From assembly GCF_901827175.1 (NCBI RefSeq), contig NZ_LR594662.1, positions 4,836,001-4,900,000 of the forward strand: a DNA stretch of 64,000 bases. Reading direction: 5' to 3'. Every line of letters begins with the position of its first letter. Position 1 is the stretch's first letter. Shown here piece by piece: positions 29,887-38,653 of the stretch. Below the pieces are notes generated by a model. That model was given only the letters and a program-made list of their open reading frames with translations. It was not told the DNA's origin and ran no database searches. This DNA comes from Variovorax sp. RA8 (GTDB lineage Bacteria > Pseudomonadota > Gammaproteobacteria > Burkholderiales > Burkholderiaceae_C). The translations under genes were made by a program, and so were the position numbers.

Positions 29887-30966
29887 TCAGAGCTTCTGCT
29901 GCTGCATGAAGCGATCGAAGGTGCCTTCGGTGAAGCGGAACCAGGCGTTCTGGTCAGCCAGGAACTTGGCCCAGTCGCCGTAGATCTTCTTCCACTCCGG
30001 GTTGGTGTTGTTCAGCTCCGCGTAGATTTGCTGGGCCGACTTGAAGGCGGCGTTCATCACGTCCTGCGTGAAGGGCTTGAGCACCGTGCCCGAGCCGACC
30101 AGCTGCTTGAGCGCCACGGGGTTGCGCGCGTCGTACTTCGCGGTCATCGTGATGTTGGCCTGCGCGGCCGCCGCTTCGACGATCGCCTTGTACTCGGCCG
30201 ACAGGCCTTCCCAGGCCTTGGTGTTGATGTAGAAGTCCAGCTGCGGGCCGCCTTCCCACCAGCCGGGGTAGTAGTAGAACTTCGCGACCTTGTTGAAGCC
30301 CAGCTTCTGGTCGTCGTAAGGGCCGACCCATTCGAGCGCATCGAGCGTGCCCTTCTCGAGCGCGGGGTACAGGTCGGCGCCGGGGATGGACTGCGGAATC
30401 ATGCCGAAGGGTTCGAGCACCCTTCCAGCGAAGGGGTTGGTGCGGAACTTCAGCCCCTTCAGGTCGGCGACCGACTTGATTTCCTTGCGGAACCAGCCGC
30501 CCATCTGTGCGCCCGTGTTGCCGCCCGGCAGGTTGAAGATGTTGTACTTGGCGTAGAAGGCGCGCATCAGCTTGAGGCCGTTGCCTTCGTACATCCAGGC
30601 GTTCATCTGGCGCGTGTTCATGCCGAAGGGCACCGCGCAGCCGAGGCAGAAGGTCGGGTCCTTGCCGTAGAAGTAGTAGGGCGCGGTGTGCGCCATTTCG
30701 ACCGAGGCGTTCTGCACGCCGTCCACCACGCCGAAGGCCGGCATGAGCTCGCCGCCCGCATGCACGGAAATCTGGAACTTGCCGCCCGTTGCGTCGCTCA
30801 CCTGCTTGGCGAACACCTCGGCCGTTCCATAGATTGTGTCCAGCGATTTGGGAAAGCTCGAGGCCAGGCGCCAGCGAACAGCGGCCTGCGCGTGGACTGC
30901 GGGCGCGATGCCGGCAGCGAGGACGCCGGCAATGCCTGCGTTTTTGATGAGGGAACGACGATCCAT
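29887..30966 (-). CDS. TRAP transporter solute-binding protein (DctP, FcbT1/TakP type)
   Basis: Predicted 359-residue periplasmic ligand-binding protein. The N-terminus MDRRSLIKNAGIAGVLAAGI is a twin-arginine-type signal ending in PAVHAQA. The mature protein has VRWRLASSFPKSLDTIYGTA, the family's opening, and AHTAPYYFYGKDPTFCLGCAVPFGMN (quoted to DPTFCLG), typical of the mannitol/chloroaromatic and 2-oxo-acid branch. The start at 30966 (MDRRS) is preferred to longer frames running into the dxs end. It faces dctQM and ends at the shared terminator; its upstream gap contains a terminator for the dxs operon, so it needs its own promoter. Confidence 0.92.
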   Translation of the reverse strand: MDRRSLIKNAGIAGVLAAGIAPAVHAQAAVRWRLASSFPKSLDTIYGTAEVFAKQVSDATGGKFQISVHAGGELMPAFGVVDGVQNASVEMAHTAPYYFYGKDPTFCLGCAVPFGMNTRQMNAWMYEGNGLKLMRAFYAKYNIFNLPGGNTGAQMGGWFRKEIKSVADLKGLKFRTNPFAGRVLEPFGMIPQSIPGADLYPALEKGTLDALEWVGPYDDQKLGFNKVAKFYYYPGWWEGGPQLDFYINTKAWEGLSAEYKAIVEAAAAQANITMTAKYDARNPVALKQLVGSGTVLKPFTQDVMNAAFKSAQQIYAELNNTNPEWKKIYGDWAKFLADQNAWFRFTEGTFDRFMQQQKL

Positions 30967-30989
30967 TGAGGTTGACTCCGAGTGCTTGG

Positions 30990-31020
30990 AAAAAACAAGA
31001 ACGCGGCTCGTGGCCGCGTT
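30990..31020 (-). terminator. Intrinsic terminator of the dxs operon
   Basis: Read leftward, AACGCGGC (31020-31013) and GCCGCGTT (31007-31000) form a perfect 8-base stem with a 5-base loop, followed by CTTG and a run of six T (30995-30990). It lies 41 bases after the dxs stop and before dctP. Confidence 0.88.
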
Positions 31021-31060
31021 GCCGACTTTGCTGTCGAGGCAGCAAGATTGTAAAAAGTGC

Positions 31061-32944
31061 TTACATGGCCCCGGGGCGGGTTTTCCCTGCGGGCTCGCTC
31101 GCGCCAAAGCGCTCGCGTATCGATTGCTCGATGCCGGCTGCGTCAAGCCCGATGCTTGCCAGCAGCCTGGCCGGATCGCCGTGTTCGATGAAGCGGTCGG
31201 GCAGGCCCAGCTGCAGCACGGGCCGCTGCACATCGGCCGCCTGCAGCGCCTCCATGACCGCACTGCCCGCGCCACCCATCACGGCACCTTCCTCGAGGGT
31301 CACGACGCAATCGTGCGTGGCCACGGTCTTCAGCAGCAGCTCGACGTCGAGCGGCTTGACCCAGCGCATGTTGAGCACCGTGGCATCGAGCGCCTCGGCG
31401 GCCTTGAGCGCCGGATGGAGCAAGGTGCCGAAGACCACGATCGCGATGCGCCGCCCGGAACGACGCAGCTCGCCCTTGCCGAAGGGCAGCGCCTCGAGCC
31501 CGCGCGGGGTCGGGACGCCGGCGCCCGCGCCGCGCGGATAGCGCACGGCCACCGGGTGATCCTGCGCGAAGGCACTGGAGAGCAGCTGCCGGCACTCGGC
31601 CTCGTCGGCTGGGCAAGCCAGGCTCATGTTGGGGATGCAGCGGATGAAGGCGATGTCGTAGGCGCCCGCATGGGTCGCGCCGTCGGCGCCCACCAGGCCC
31701 GCGCGGTCGAGCGCGAACACGACCGGCAGGTTCTGGATCGCCACGTCGTGGATCATCTGGTCGTACGCGCGCTGCAGGAAGGTCGAGTAGATCGCGACCA
31801 CCGGCTTGAGCCCTTCGCATGCCAGGCCCGCCGCGAAGGTGACGGCGTGCTGCTCGGCGATGCCGACGTCGTAGTAGCGCTCGGGGAAGCGCTGCTCGAA
31901 CTCGACCAGCCCCGAGCCTTCGCGCATCGCCGGCGTGATGCCGACCAGCCGGCTGTCCTGCGCCGCCATGTCGCACAGCCAGTGGCCGAAGACCTGCGTG
32001 AAGGTCTGCTTGGGCGCGGTAGCGGGCTTGACCAGGCCGATGGCCGGATCGAACTTGGTGGGCCCGTGGTAGGCCACCGGATCGGCCTCGGCCAGCTTGT
32101 AGCCCTGCCCCTTCTTCGTGACCACATGCAGGAACTGCGGGCCGTGCAGGTGCTTGAGGTTCTCGAGCGTGGGCACCAGCGAGTCGAGGTCGTGCCCGTC
32201 GATCGGGCCCACGTAGTTGAAGCCGAACTGCTCGAAGAGCGTGGCCGGCACCACCATGCCCTTGGCATGCTGCTCCAGGCGCTTGGCCAGCTCGAACAGC
32301 GGCGGCGCCGCGCGCAGCACGCTCTTGCCCACGTTCTTGGCCGCGGCGTAGAAGTTGCCGCTCATCAGCTGCGCGAGGTAGCGGTTGAGCGCGCCCACCG
32401 GCGGGCTGATCGACATGTCGTTGTCGTTCAGGATCACCAGCAGCTTGCAGTCGTACACGCCCGCATTGTTGAGGGCCTCGAAGGCCATGCCGGCGGTCAT
32501 CGCGCCGTCGCCGATGATCGCGACCGCGTGCCTGTCCTCGCCCTTCTGCTTGGCCGCCAGCGCCATGCCGAGCGCGGCCGAGATGCTGGTGGAGGAATGC
32601 GCGGTGCCGAAGGTGTCGTACTCGCTTTCGCTGCGCTGCGGGAAGCCTGAGATGCCGCCGATCTGGCGCAGGCTGGGCATGCGCTCGCGCCGCCCGGTGA
32701 GGATCTTGTGCGGGTAGGTCTGGTGGCCCACGTCCCACACCAGCCGGTCGTGCGGCGTGTTGAACACGTGGTGCAGCGCCACCGTGAGCTCGACCGTGCC
32801 GAGGTTCGAGCTCAGGTGCCCGCCGGTGCGCGAGACGTTGTCGAGCACGCAGCTGCGCACCTCGTCGGCCAGCTGCTTGAGCTGGGCACGGTCGAAATGG
32901 CGCAGGGCGGAGGGGTCGTGGAGGGTGGGGAGCAGCGGAGCCAT
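31061..32944 (-). CDS. dxs: 1-deoxy-D-xylulose-5-phosphate synthase
   Basis: Predicted 627-residue thiamine-diphosphate enzyme that condenses pyruvate and glyceraldehyde 3-phosphate, the entry step of the methylerythritol phosphate isoprenoid pathway. Visible motifs: [16 protein letters not shown] near the N-terminus (substrate histidine), [18 protein letters not shown] with the ThDP-binding [12 protein letters not shown] completing it, and [17 protein letters not shown] in the pyrimidine domain with the catalytic glutamate. Length is standard. It follows ispA by 14 bases and ends at an intrinsic terminator. Confidence 0.97.
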   Translation of the reverse strand: MAPLLPTLHDPSALRHFDRAQLKQLADEVRSCVLDNVSRTGGHLSSNLGTVELTVALHHVFNTPHDRLVWDVGHQTYPHKILTGRRERMPSLRQIGGISGFPQRSESEYDTFGTAHSSTSISAALGMALAAKQKGEDRHAVAIIGDGAMTAGMAFEALNNAGVYDCKLLVILNDNDMSISPPVGALNRYLAQLMSGNFYAAAKNVGKSVLRAAPPLFELAKRLEQHAKGMVVPATLFEQFGFNYVGPIDGHDLDSLVPTLENLKHLHGPQFLHVVTKKGQGYKLAEADPVAYHGPTKFDPAIGLVKPATAPKQTFTQVFGHWLCDMAAQDSRLVGITPAMREGSGLVEFEQRFPERYYDVGIAEQHAVTFAAGLACEGLKPVVAIYSTFLQRAYDQMIHDVAIQNLPVVFALDRAGLVGADGATHAGAYDIAFIRCIPNMSLACPADEAECRQLLSSAFAQDHPVAVRYPRGAGAGVPTPRGLEALPFGKGELRRSGRRIAIVVFGTLLHPALKAAEALDATVLNMRWVKPLDVELLLKTVATHDCVVTLEEGAVMGGAGSAVMEALQAADVQRPVLQLGLPDRFIEHGDPARLLASIGLDAAGIEQSIRERFGASEPAGKTRPGAM

Positions 32945-32958
32945 GGGTTTGTAGTTCT

Positions 32959-33876
32959 CTATCGATCGCGGTCCACGACCATGTAGGCCAGCGCGCGCAA
33001 GGCGCCGGTATCGGCCAGCCCACTTCGGTCGAGCGCCTGCAGCGCCTGAACCAGCAGTTCGCGCGCCTGCGCACGCGCGCCGCCGAGGCCGAGCAGCGAG
33101 ACATAGGTGGGCTTGTCGCTCGCCGCATCCTTGCCCGCGGTCTTGCCGAGTGTCTGCGAGTCGGCCGTGACGTCGAGGATGTCGTCCACCACCTGGAAGG
33201 CCAGGCCGATCGCGGCGCCATAGGCGCGCAGTGCATCGAGCGCCTCGGCATCGATGGTGCCGCAGGCGGCGCCCATCTCGACGCTGCCCTGCAGGAGGGC
33301 GCCGGTCTTCAGGCGATGCATCTCGCGCAGTTGGGCCTCGTCGAGCGCGAGCCCGACGCTGGCCAGGTCGATCGCCTGCCCGCCGGCCATGCCCTGGCTG
33401 CCCGCCGCGCGCGCCAGCAGGCGGCACAGCCGGGCCTGCACCGCGGGCGCGATGCCTTCATCCTCGGGCGTGAGCAGCTCGAAGGCCAGCGCCTGCAGGG
33501 CATCGCCGGCCAGCAGCGCATCGGCCTCGCCGAACTTCACGTGCACGGTGGGCTTGCCGCGGCGCAGCACATCGTTGTCCATGCACGGCAGGTCGTCGTG
33601 CACCAGCGAATAGGCATGGATGAGCTCGGCCGCGCAGGCGGCACGCAGCGCGGCCTCGGCCTGGCCGCTGGCCGACTCGCTGGCAGCGAAGACCAGCAGT
33701 GGCCGCAGCCGCTTGCCGCCATCGAGCACTGCATAGCGCATCGCATCGCCCAGCAGCACCGGTGCATCGACGCCCACCCACCGCGACAGCGCGGCCTCGA
33801 CGCGAGCGAGCAGCGGCTCGCTCCAGGCCGCAAGGCGCCGTGCATCCCAGCGCAGGGCATCTGCCGCGGCGCTCAT
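32959..33876 (-). CDS. ispA: Polyprenyl synthetase, farnesyl diphosphate synthase
   Basis: Predicted 305-residue trans-prenyltransferase that makes farnesyl diphosphate from DMAPP/IPP. The first aspartate-rich motif is in [12 protein letters not shown] and the second in [22 protein letters not shown] binds isopentenyl diphosphate. The chain-length region just before the first motif (HAYSLVHDD) fits the short-chain class. Position between xseB and dxs is the classical arrangement. The start forms an ATGA overlap with the end of xseB. Confidence 0.96.
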   Translation of the reverse strand: MSAAADALRWDARRLAAWSEPLLARVEAALSRWVGVDAPVLLGDAMRYAVLDGGKRLRPLLVFAASESASGQAEAALRAACAAELIHAYSLVHDDLPCMDNDVLRRGKPTVHVKFGEADALLAGDALQALAFELLTPEDEGIAPAVQARLCRLLARAAGSQGMAGGQAIDLASVGLALDEAQLREMHRLKTGALLQGSVEMGAACGTIDAEALDALRAYGAAIGLAFQVVDDILDVTADSQTLGKTAGKDAASDKPTYVSLLGLGGARAQARELLVQALQALDRSGLADTGALRALAYMVVDRDR

Positions 33877-34169
33877 TCCCCGGCCCAGGCCTTGAGGCCG
33901 TTCGCGTCGAGCACCTTGATCTGATCTTCGACCGCCTGCAGCTTGTCGCGGCAGAAGGCCAGCAGCGCCGCGCCCCGCTGGTAGCTGCCGAGCAATTGGT
34001 CGAGCGGCAGTTGTCCCGATTCGAGTTCGGCCACCAGCTGCTCGAGTTCCTGAAGCCCGGCTTCGTAGGTCGCGGGCAACGCGCCGGTGTCGGAAGCTGC
34101 GGGTGAAGGAGCCGGTGGGGAGGAAGGAGACACCTTGGGCATGCGGGGATGGGGGATCAAACCGGGCAT
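33873..34169 (-). CDS. xseB: Exodeoxyribonuclease VII small subunit
   Basis: Predicted 98-residue small subunit of exonuclease VII, which degrades single-stranded DNA together with XseA (not in this window). The core [33 protein letters not shown] (quoted in part) is the XseB helical hairpin. The N-terminal 30 residues are proline/serine-rich and non-conserved; an ATG at 34142 would remove nine of them. Neither start has a clear ribosome binding site. First gene of the xseB-ispA-dxs operon, divergent from the Rieske gene across a 218-bp gap. Confidence 0.9.
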   Translation of the reverse strand: MPGLIPHPRMPKVSPSSPPAPSPAASDTGALPATYEAGLQELEQLVAELESGQLPLDQLLGSYQRGAALLAFCRDKLQAVEDQIKVLDANGLKAWAGE

Positions 34170-34273
34170 TTTAGGGCGGGGGCACCAAGGCCGCCCCGCG
34201 GCGCCATCGGCCCGGGCCGGCCAAGCCCTTCAGCACGGAGGGCAAAGCAGCAGCACGCTTATTTTTCCCGGGG

Positions 34274-34279
34274 TACAAT
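34274..34279 (+). promoter_or_regulatory. Candidate -10 box upstream of the Rieske-zinc gene run
   Basis: TACAAT lies 109 bases before the Rieske oxygenase ATG. No convincing -35 hexamer is seen at the usual spacing. The leader between contains the GC-rich hairpin GCCGGCGCCCGCCGGC at about 34294-34309. Only a suggestion. Confidence 0.4.
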
Positions 34280-34387
34280 CCCGCACTCTCGCGCCGGCGC
34301 CCGCCGGCGATTTTCTTGGGGCCGCCCGTTCTTCAGCGGCACCTCCTTGCGTTCTTCCTCCCTGTGGGGAGCTTGGTCAGGTCACCC

Positions 34388-35527
34388 ATGTCTGATTTAA
34401 GTCTTCAACTGCAGCAGGCTTCCAGCCAACTCCCGGTTTCCGCGTACTTCGACGAGGCGCTCTATGCCCGCGAGCTGCAAACCCTTTTCGCCGGCGGTCC
34501 GCGCTACGTCGGCCACCGGCTCGCGGTGCCCGAACCGGGCAACTACCACGCCCTGCCGCAAGAGCAGCAGGGCCGCGCACTGGTACACACGCCCAAGGGC
34601 GTGGAGCTGATCTCCAACGTCTGCCGGCATCGCCAGGCACTGATCCTGCAAGGCCGCGGCGAACTGGATCGGCAGGCCGGCGGCGGCAACATCGTGTGCC
34701 CCCTGCACCGCTGGACCTACGCGGCCGCCGACGCACGCACCACCGGCAAGCTGATCGGCGCACCGCATTTCGCACAGGACCCCTGCCTCGACCTGCACAA
34801 CTATCCGCTGACCGAATGGAACGGCCTGCTGTTCGAGCAGAACCCGCGGGGCGGCGGGCGCGATGTCGCCGCCGACCTGGCCCGGCTAGGCCCGCGCGCG
34901 GACCTCGACTTCGAGGGCTACGCACTGGACCGCGTCGAGCTGCACGAGTGCAACTACAACTGGAAGACCTTCATCGAGGTCTACCTCGAGGACTATCACG
35001 TCGGGCCCTTCCACCCGGGTCTCGGCAGCTTCGTCACCTGCGAGGATCTGCGCTGGGAATTCGGCCTCCACCATTCGGTGCAGACGGTGGGCGTCGCCAA
35101 CCGCCTCGGCCGCGCCGGCAGCCCGGTCTACCAGAAGTGGCAGGAGCAGTTGCTGAAGTACCGCGAGGGCAAGCCGCCCAAGTACGGCGCGATCTGGCTC
35201 ACCTACTACCCGCACGTGATGATCGAGTGGTACCCGCACGTGCTCACCGTCTCGACGCTGCACCCGATGGGGCCGCAGAAGACGCTCAACATGGTGGAGT
35301 TCTTCTACCCCGAGGAGATCGTCGCCTTCGAACGCGAATTCGTCGAGGCGCAGCAGGCCGCCTACATGGAAACCTGCGTCGAGGACGACGAGATCGCCGA
35401 GCGCATGGACGCCGGCCGCCGCGCACTGATGCTGCGCGGCGTCGACGAGAGCGGCCCCTACCAGAGCCCGATGGAAGACGGGATGCAGCAGTTCCACGAG
35501 TGGTACCGCCGCGAGATGGCTGCCTAG
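34388..35527 (+). CDS. Rieske-type aromatic ring-hydroxylating oxygenase alpha subunit
   Basis: Predicted 379-residue oxygenase. The Rieske [2Fe-2S] ligands are CRH at about residues 78-80 and CPLH about 20 residues later; the mononuclear iron site is in NWKTFIEVYLEDYHVGPFHP (D-x-H and following H). The C-terminal catalytic domain is of the SRPBCC type. No reductase or ferredoxin gene is adjacent, so its redox partner is elsewhere. It is the first of seven closely spaced rightward genes, 10 bases before the DMT permease. The substrate cannot be read from sequence; many such single-gene oxygenases in Burkholderiales are demethylases or act on quaternary amines or aromatics. Confidence 0.88.
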   Translation: MSDLSLQLQQASSQLPVSAYFDEALYARELQTLFAGGPRYVGHRLAVPEPGNYHALPQEQQGRALVHTPKGVELISNVCRHRQALILQGRGELDRQAGGGNIVCPLHRWTYAAADARTTGKLIGAPHFAQDPCLDLHNYPLTEWNGLLFEQNPRGGGRDVAADLARLGPRADLDFEGYALDRVELHECNYNWKTFIEVYLEDYHVGPFHPGLGSFVTCEDLRWEFGLHHSVQTVGVANRLGRAGSPVYQKWQEQLLKYREGKPPKYGAIWLTYYPHVMIEWYPHVLTVSTLHPMGPQKTLNMVEFFYPEEIVAFEREFVEAQQAAYMETCVEDDEIAERMDAGRRALMLRGVDESGPYQSPMEDGMQQFHEWYRREMAA

Positions 35528-35537
35528 AGCCGGAGGG

Positions 35538-36470
35538 ATGCAAGCCCTCTGGATGGTGCTGGCCGCACTGATCTTCGCCACCATGGGCGTGTGCGTGAAG
35601 ATCGCTTCCGCCTGGTTCACGAGCGCCGAGCTGGTGCTCTACCGAGGCCTGATCGGCATGCTGTTCCTGTGGGTGCTGGCGCGCCAGCGCGGCATCGCGC
35701 TCGCCACGCCCTACCCCGGCATGCACGCCTGGCGCAGCCTGATCGGCGTGTTCTCGATGGGTGCCTGGTTCTACGCGATCGCGCACCTGCCGCTCGCGAC
35801 CGCCATGACGCTCAACTACATGAGCAGCGTCTGGATCGCGGCCTTCCTGGTCGGCGGCGCGCTCCTGGCCTGGGTGCCGGTGCCCGGCCGCGACGGGCGC
35901 ATTGCACGGCCGCCGCTGCAGGGCCCGCTGGTCCTGACCGTGCTGGCGGGCTTCGGCGGCGTGGTGCTGATGCTCAAGCCCAGCGTCGGCGACGGCCAGG
36001 GCTTCGCGGGGCTGGTGGGCCTGATGTCCGGGCTGACCGCCGCCTTCGCCTACATGCAGGTGGTCGCGCTCTCGCGCGTGGGCGAGCCGGAATCGCGCAC
36101 GGTCTTCTATTTCGCGGTGGGCTCCGCGGTGGCGGGCGGTCTCGTCACGCTGCTGGGCAGCTTCACGCCCTGGGAGCAATGGACCTGGGCGCACGCCGCG
36201 TGGCTGCTGCCGGTCGGCGTGCTCGCGGCACTGGGACAGCTGTGCATGACGCGTGCCTATGCAAGCGCCAAGACGCAAAGCGGTACGCTCGTCGTGGCCA
36301 ACCTGCAATATTCCGGCATTGTCTTTGCGGCAATCTACAGTGTGCTTCTGTTCGGCGACCGCATCGACGCGGCCGGCTGGGCCGGCATGGTGCTGATCGT
36401 CGGCAGCGGCATCGCGGCCACCGTGCTGCGTCAGCGCTCGCTGCCCAAGGCGCCCGCCGAAGAGCATTGA
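35538..36470 (+). CDS. DMT-superfamily (EamA) permease
   Basis: Predicted 310-residue inner-membrane protein with about ten hydrophobic segments in two EamA repeats, each about 150 residues. The first repeat opens with WMVLAALIFATMGVCVKIAS and the second with LSGLTAAFAYMQVVALSRVG. Family members export amino acids and small metabolites; substrate unknown. It lies 10 bases after the Rieske gene and 17 before the sulfurtransferase, so all are likely on one message. Confidence 0.9.
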   Translation: MQALWMVLAALIFATMGVCVKIASAWFTSAELVLYRGLIGMLFLWVLARQRGIALATPYPGMHAWRSLIGVFSMGAWFYAIAHLPLATAMTLNYMSSVWIAAFLVGGALLAWVPVPGRDGRIARPPLQGPLVLTVLAGFGGVVLMLKPSVGDGQGFAGLVGLMSGLTAAFAYMQVVALSRVGEPESRTVFYFAVGSAVAGGLVTLLGSFTPWEQWTWAHAAWLLPVGVLAALGQLCMTRAYASAKTQSGTLVVANLQYSGIVFAAIYSVLLFGDRIDAAGWAGMVLIVGSGIAATVLRQRSLPKAPAEEH

Positions 36471-36487
36471 GCCATGAAGGAACCGCC

Positions 36488-37399
36488 ATGTACCAGACCC
36501 TGATTTCCGTCGACCAGCTCATGGACCTGCAGCGCAACGGCGCCCCGCAGATGGTGTTCGACTGCAGCTTCGACCTGATGAAGGCCGAGGCCGGCCCCGC
36601 CCAGTACCGCGCGGCCCACATCCCGGGAGCGATCTACGTCAACCTCGACACCGACCTGAGCGCGAAGCATGGCGCGCCGGGCGCGAACGGGGAGGTCGTG
36701 GTGGCGCAGGCCGACGAGGGCCCGCCCGCATCGGGCGGGCGGCATCCGCTGCCCAGCCGCGAGAAGTTCGCAGCCTGGCTCTCCAGCATCGGCTTTGCGA
36801 ACAACATGCAGGCTGTGGTCTACGACCGCAACGGCGCCAACTACTGCGGCCGGCTCTGGTGGATGCTGAAGTGGATGGGCCACGACGCCGTGGCCGTGCT
36901 CGACGGCGGCCTGCAAGCCTGGCAGGCGGCGTGCGGCCCGACGAGCAGCGGCGAGGAGCCGGCGCGCTTCCAGTCCAACTTCGTGCCCGGTGAACCGCTC
37001 GCGGCCCTGGTCGACACGCGCACCGTCGCCGCGCGGCTGGAGAAGGCCGATCAGACGCTGATCGATGCGCGCGCCGCCGCACGTTATCGCGGCGAGGTGG
37101 AACCCCTGGACCCGATCGCCGGTCACATCCCCGGGGCCCTGAACCGGCCCTTCACCGAGAACCTCGGCCCTGAAGGCAAGTTCAAGCCGGCCGCGCAGCT
37201 GCGCGCCGAGTTCGAAGCTCTGCTGCAAGGCCGGGACCCCGCCACGGTCGTCCACCACTGCGGCAGCGGCGTGAGCGCCGTGCCGAACGTGCTCGCGATG
37301 CAGATTGCCGGGCTCGGGCCGACCGCGCTCTATGCCGGCAGCTGGAGCGAATGGAGCAACACGCCGGGACTGCCGACCCGGCAAGGTGCGGATGCATGA
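36488..37399 (+). CDS. sseA: 3-mercaptopyruvate/thiosulfate sulfurtransferase (tandem rhodanese)
   Basis: Predicted 303-residue sulfurtransferase with an inactive N-terminal rhodanese domain (DCSFDLMKAEAGPAQYRAAH and GANYCGRLWWMLKWMGH) and an active C-terminal one; the catalytic cysteine is in the loop CGSGVSAVPNVLAM. The CGSGVSA loop is the mercaptopyruvate-type pattern. Its ATG follows a GAAGGA binding site and its stop overlaps the next gene start as ATGA. Located in a run otherwise associated with zinc, it may supply sulfur or guard thiols; that is inference. Confidence 0.9.
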   Translation: MYQTLISVDQLMDLQRNGAPQMVFDCSFDLMKAEAGPAQYRAAHIPGAIYVNLDTDLSAKHGAPGANGEVVVAQADEGPPASGGRHPLPSREKFAAWLSSIGFANNMQAVVYDRNGANYCGRLWWMLKWMGHDAVAVLDGGLQAWQAACGPTSSGEEPARFQSNFVPGEPLAALVDTRTVAARLEKADQTLIDARAAARYRGEVEPLDPIAGHIPGALNRPFTENLGPEGKFKPAAQLRAEFEALLQGRDPATVVHHCGSGVSAVPNVLAMQIAGLGPTALYAGSWSEWSNTPGLPTRQGADA

Positions 37400-37941
37400 A
37401 TCTTCAACGCCTTCTCTGGACTTTTGCGTTCACGGCCCTGGCCGCGGCAGCCCCGCTGGCCGCGACGGCACAGGCGCGCGCGCACGTGCACGGCCAGCTC
37501 AAGCTCGACATCGCCATCGAGGGCCCGACCGTGGTGATCGAGATGGAATCGCCGCTCGAGAACTTCGTCGGCTTCGAGCATGCGCCCAAGACCGAGGCCG
37601 AGAAGAAGATGGCCGAGGACGCCATTGGACAGCTGCGCGCGGCCGACCAGCTGTTCAAGATCGACCCCGCCGCCAACTGTAAGCTCGGCCCCGTCACGCT
37701 CCGTTCGGCGGCGCTGGGCCTGGGCAAGTCCGAGACCGGCGTGGGTGAAGGCCATGCGGATCTCGATGGCACTTTCGCGTTCAATTGCACCAAGGCCACG
37801 GAGACGAAGTTCATCGAGCTGGCGTTGTTCAACGCCTTCAAGGGCGTGCGCCAGATCGACGTGCAGATCGTCTCGCCGGACGGCCAGTTCAAGCGCACGC
37901 TCAAGCGGCCCGCCACGCGTCTGACGTGGGGCGGCAAGTGA
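37396..37941 (+). CDS. DUF2796 (ZrgA-like) periplasmic protein
   Basis: Predicted 181-residue exported protein. A Sec signal peptide covers residues 1-26 (cleavage near ATAQA). The mature start ARAHVHGQLKLDIAIEGPTV and later FVGFEHAPKTEAEK match DUF2796/ZrgA, the leading protein of the Vibrio zinc-regulated zrgABCDE operon. The histidine-rich loop of the Vibrio protein is mostly absent here; only HVHG and scattered histidines remain, and two cysteines (in ANCKLG and FNCTKA) are present. It is followed by an ABC ATPase, an FtsX-type permease and a DUF3299 protein, the same set as in zrg operons. Confidence 0.85.
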   Translation: MNLQRLLWTFAFTALAAAAPLAATAQARAHVHGQLKLDIAIEGPTVVIEMESPLENFVGFEHAPKTEAEKKMAEDAIGQLRAADQLFKIDPAANCKLGPVTLRSAALGLGKSETGVGEGHADLDGTFAFNCTKATETKFIELALFNAFKGVRQIDVQIVSPDGQFKRTLKRPATRLTWGGK

Positions 37942-37948
37942 CGGTTCG

Positions 37949-38653
37949 GTGAGCGCGGTTCTTTCCGCCGAAGCGCTGCGCTACGCCTGGCCGGGCGCCC
38001 CTGCCTCCTGCATCGACATCGAACACCTCGACATCGAAGCGGGCGAAGCCGTGTTCCTGCACGGGCCCAGCGGCTGCGGCAAGAGCACGCTGCTGTCGCT
38101 GCTGGCCGGCGTGCTGGTGGCCGATGCGGGCCGCATCACCCTGCTGGGCCAGGACTGGGCCACGCTCTCGGGCGCCGCGCGCGACCGCCAGCGCGTCGCA
38201 CACGTGGGCTACATCTTCCAGCAGTTCAATCTGCTGCCCTACCTGAGCGTGCTCGACAACGTGCTGCTGCCCTGCCGCTTCTCGGCACGACGCCGCGAGC
38301 AGGCCGGGCGCGAAGGCGGCGCGTGCGCGCAGGCCGCGCAATTGCTCGAAGCAATGGGCTTGCCGCAAGCCTTGTGGAAACGCCAGGCGATGCAGTTGTC
38401 GGTCGGCCAGCAGCAGCGCGTGGCCGCGGCCCGCGCGCTCATCGGCCACCCCGAGGTCGTGATCGCCGACGAGCCCACCTCGGCACTCGACGAGGACCGC
38501 CGCGAGGCCTTCCTCGACGTCCTCATCGAGGCCTGCCGCGCGAACCGCAGCGCCCTGGTGTTCGTGAGCCACGACCAGCGCATCGCGGCGCGCTTCGGCC
38601 GGCATCTGCTGCTGCCCGAGATCAACCGCGCGGCCATGGGCGAGCCCCCATGA
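37949..38653 (+). CDS. ABC transporter ATPase (LolD/MacB type)
   Basis: Predicted 234-residue ATPase. Walker A GPSGCGKS is near residue 38, Q-loop in GYIFQQFNLLPYLSVLDNVLLPC (quoted from IFQQFNLLPYL), a degenerate signature LSVGQQQRVAAARAL, Walker B VVIADEPTSALD and switch H in FVSHDQR. The signature has V in place of the second glycine of LSGGQ. It begins with GTG seven bases after the DUF2796 gene and overlaps the permease as ATGA. Partner of the downstream FtsX-type permease. Confidence 0.9.
   Translation: MSAVLSAEALRYAWPGAPASCIDIEHLDIEAGEAVFLHGPSGCGKSTLLSLLAGVLVADAGRITLLGQDWATLSGAARDRQRVAHVGYIFQQFNLLPYLSVLDNVLLPCRFSARRREQAGREGGACAQAAQLLEAMGLPQALWKRQAMQLSVGQQQRVAAARALIGHPEVVIADEPTSALDEDRREAFLDVLIEACRANRSALVFVSHDQRIAARFGRHLLLPEINRAAMGEPP

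Noticed and set aside
34170..34387. Riboswitch in the leader of the Rieske gene
   Set aside because: There is a GC-rich hairpin and a -10-like box but no recognisable aptamer core.
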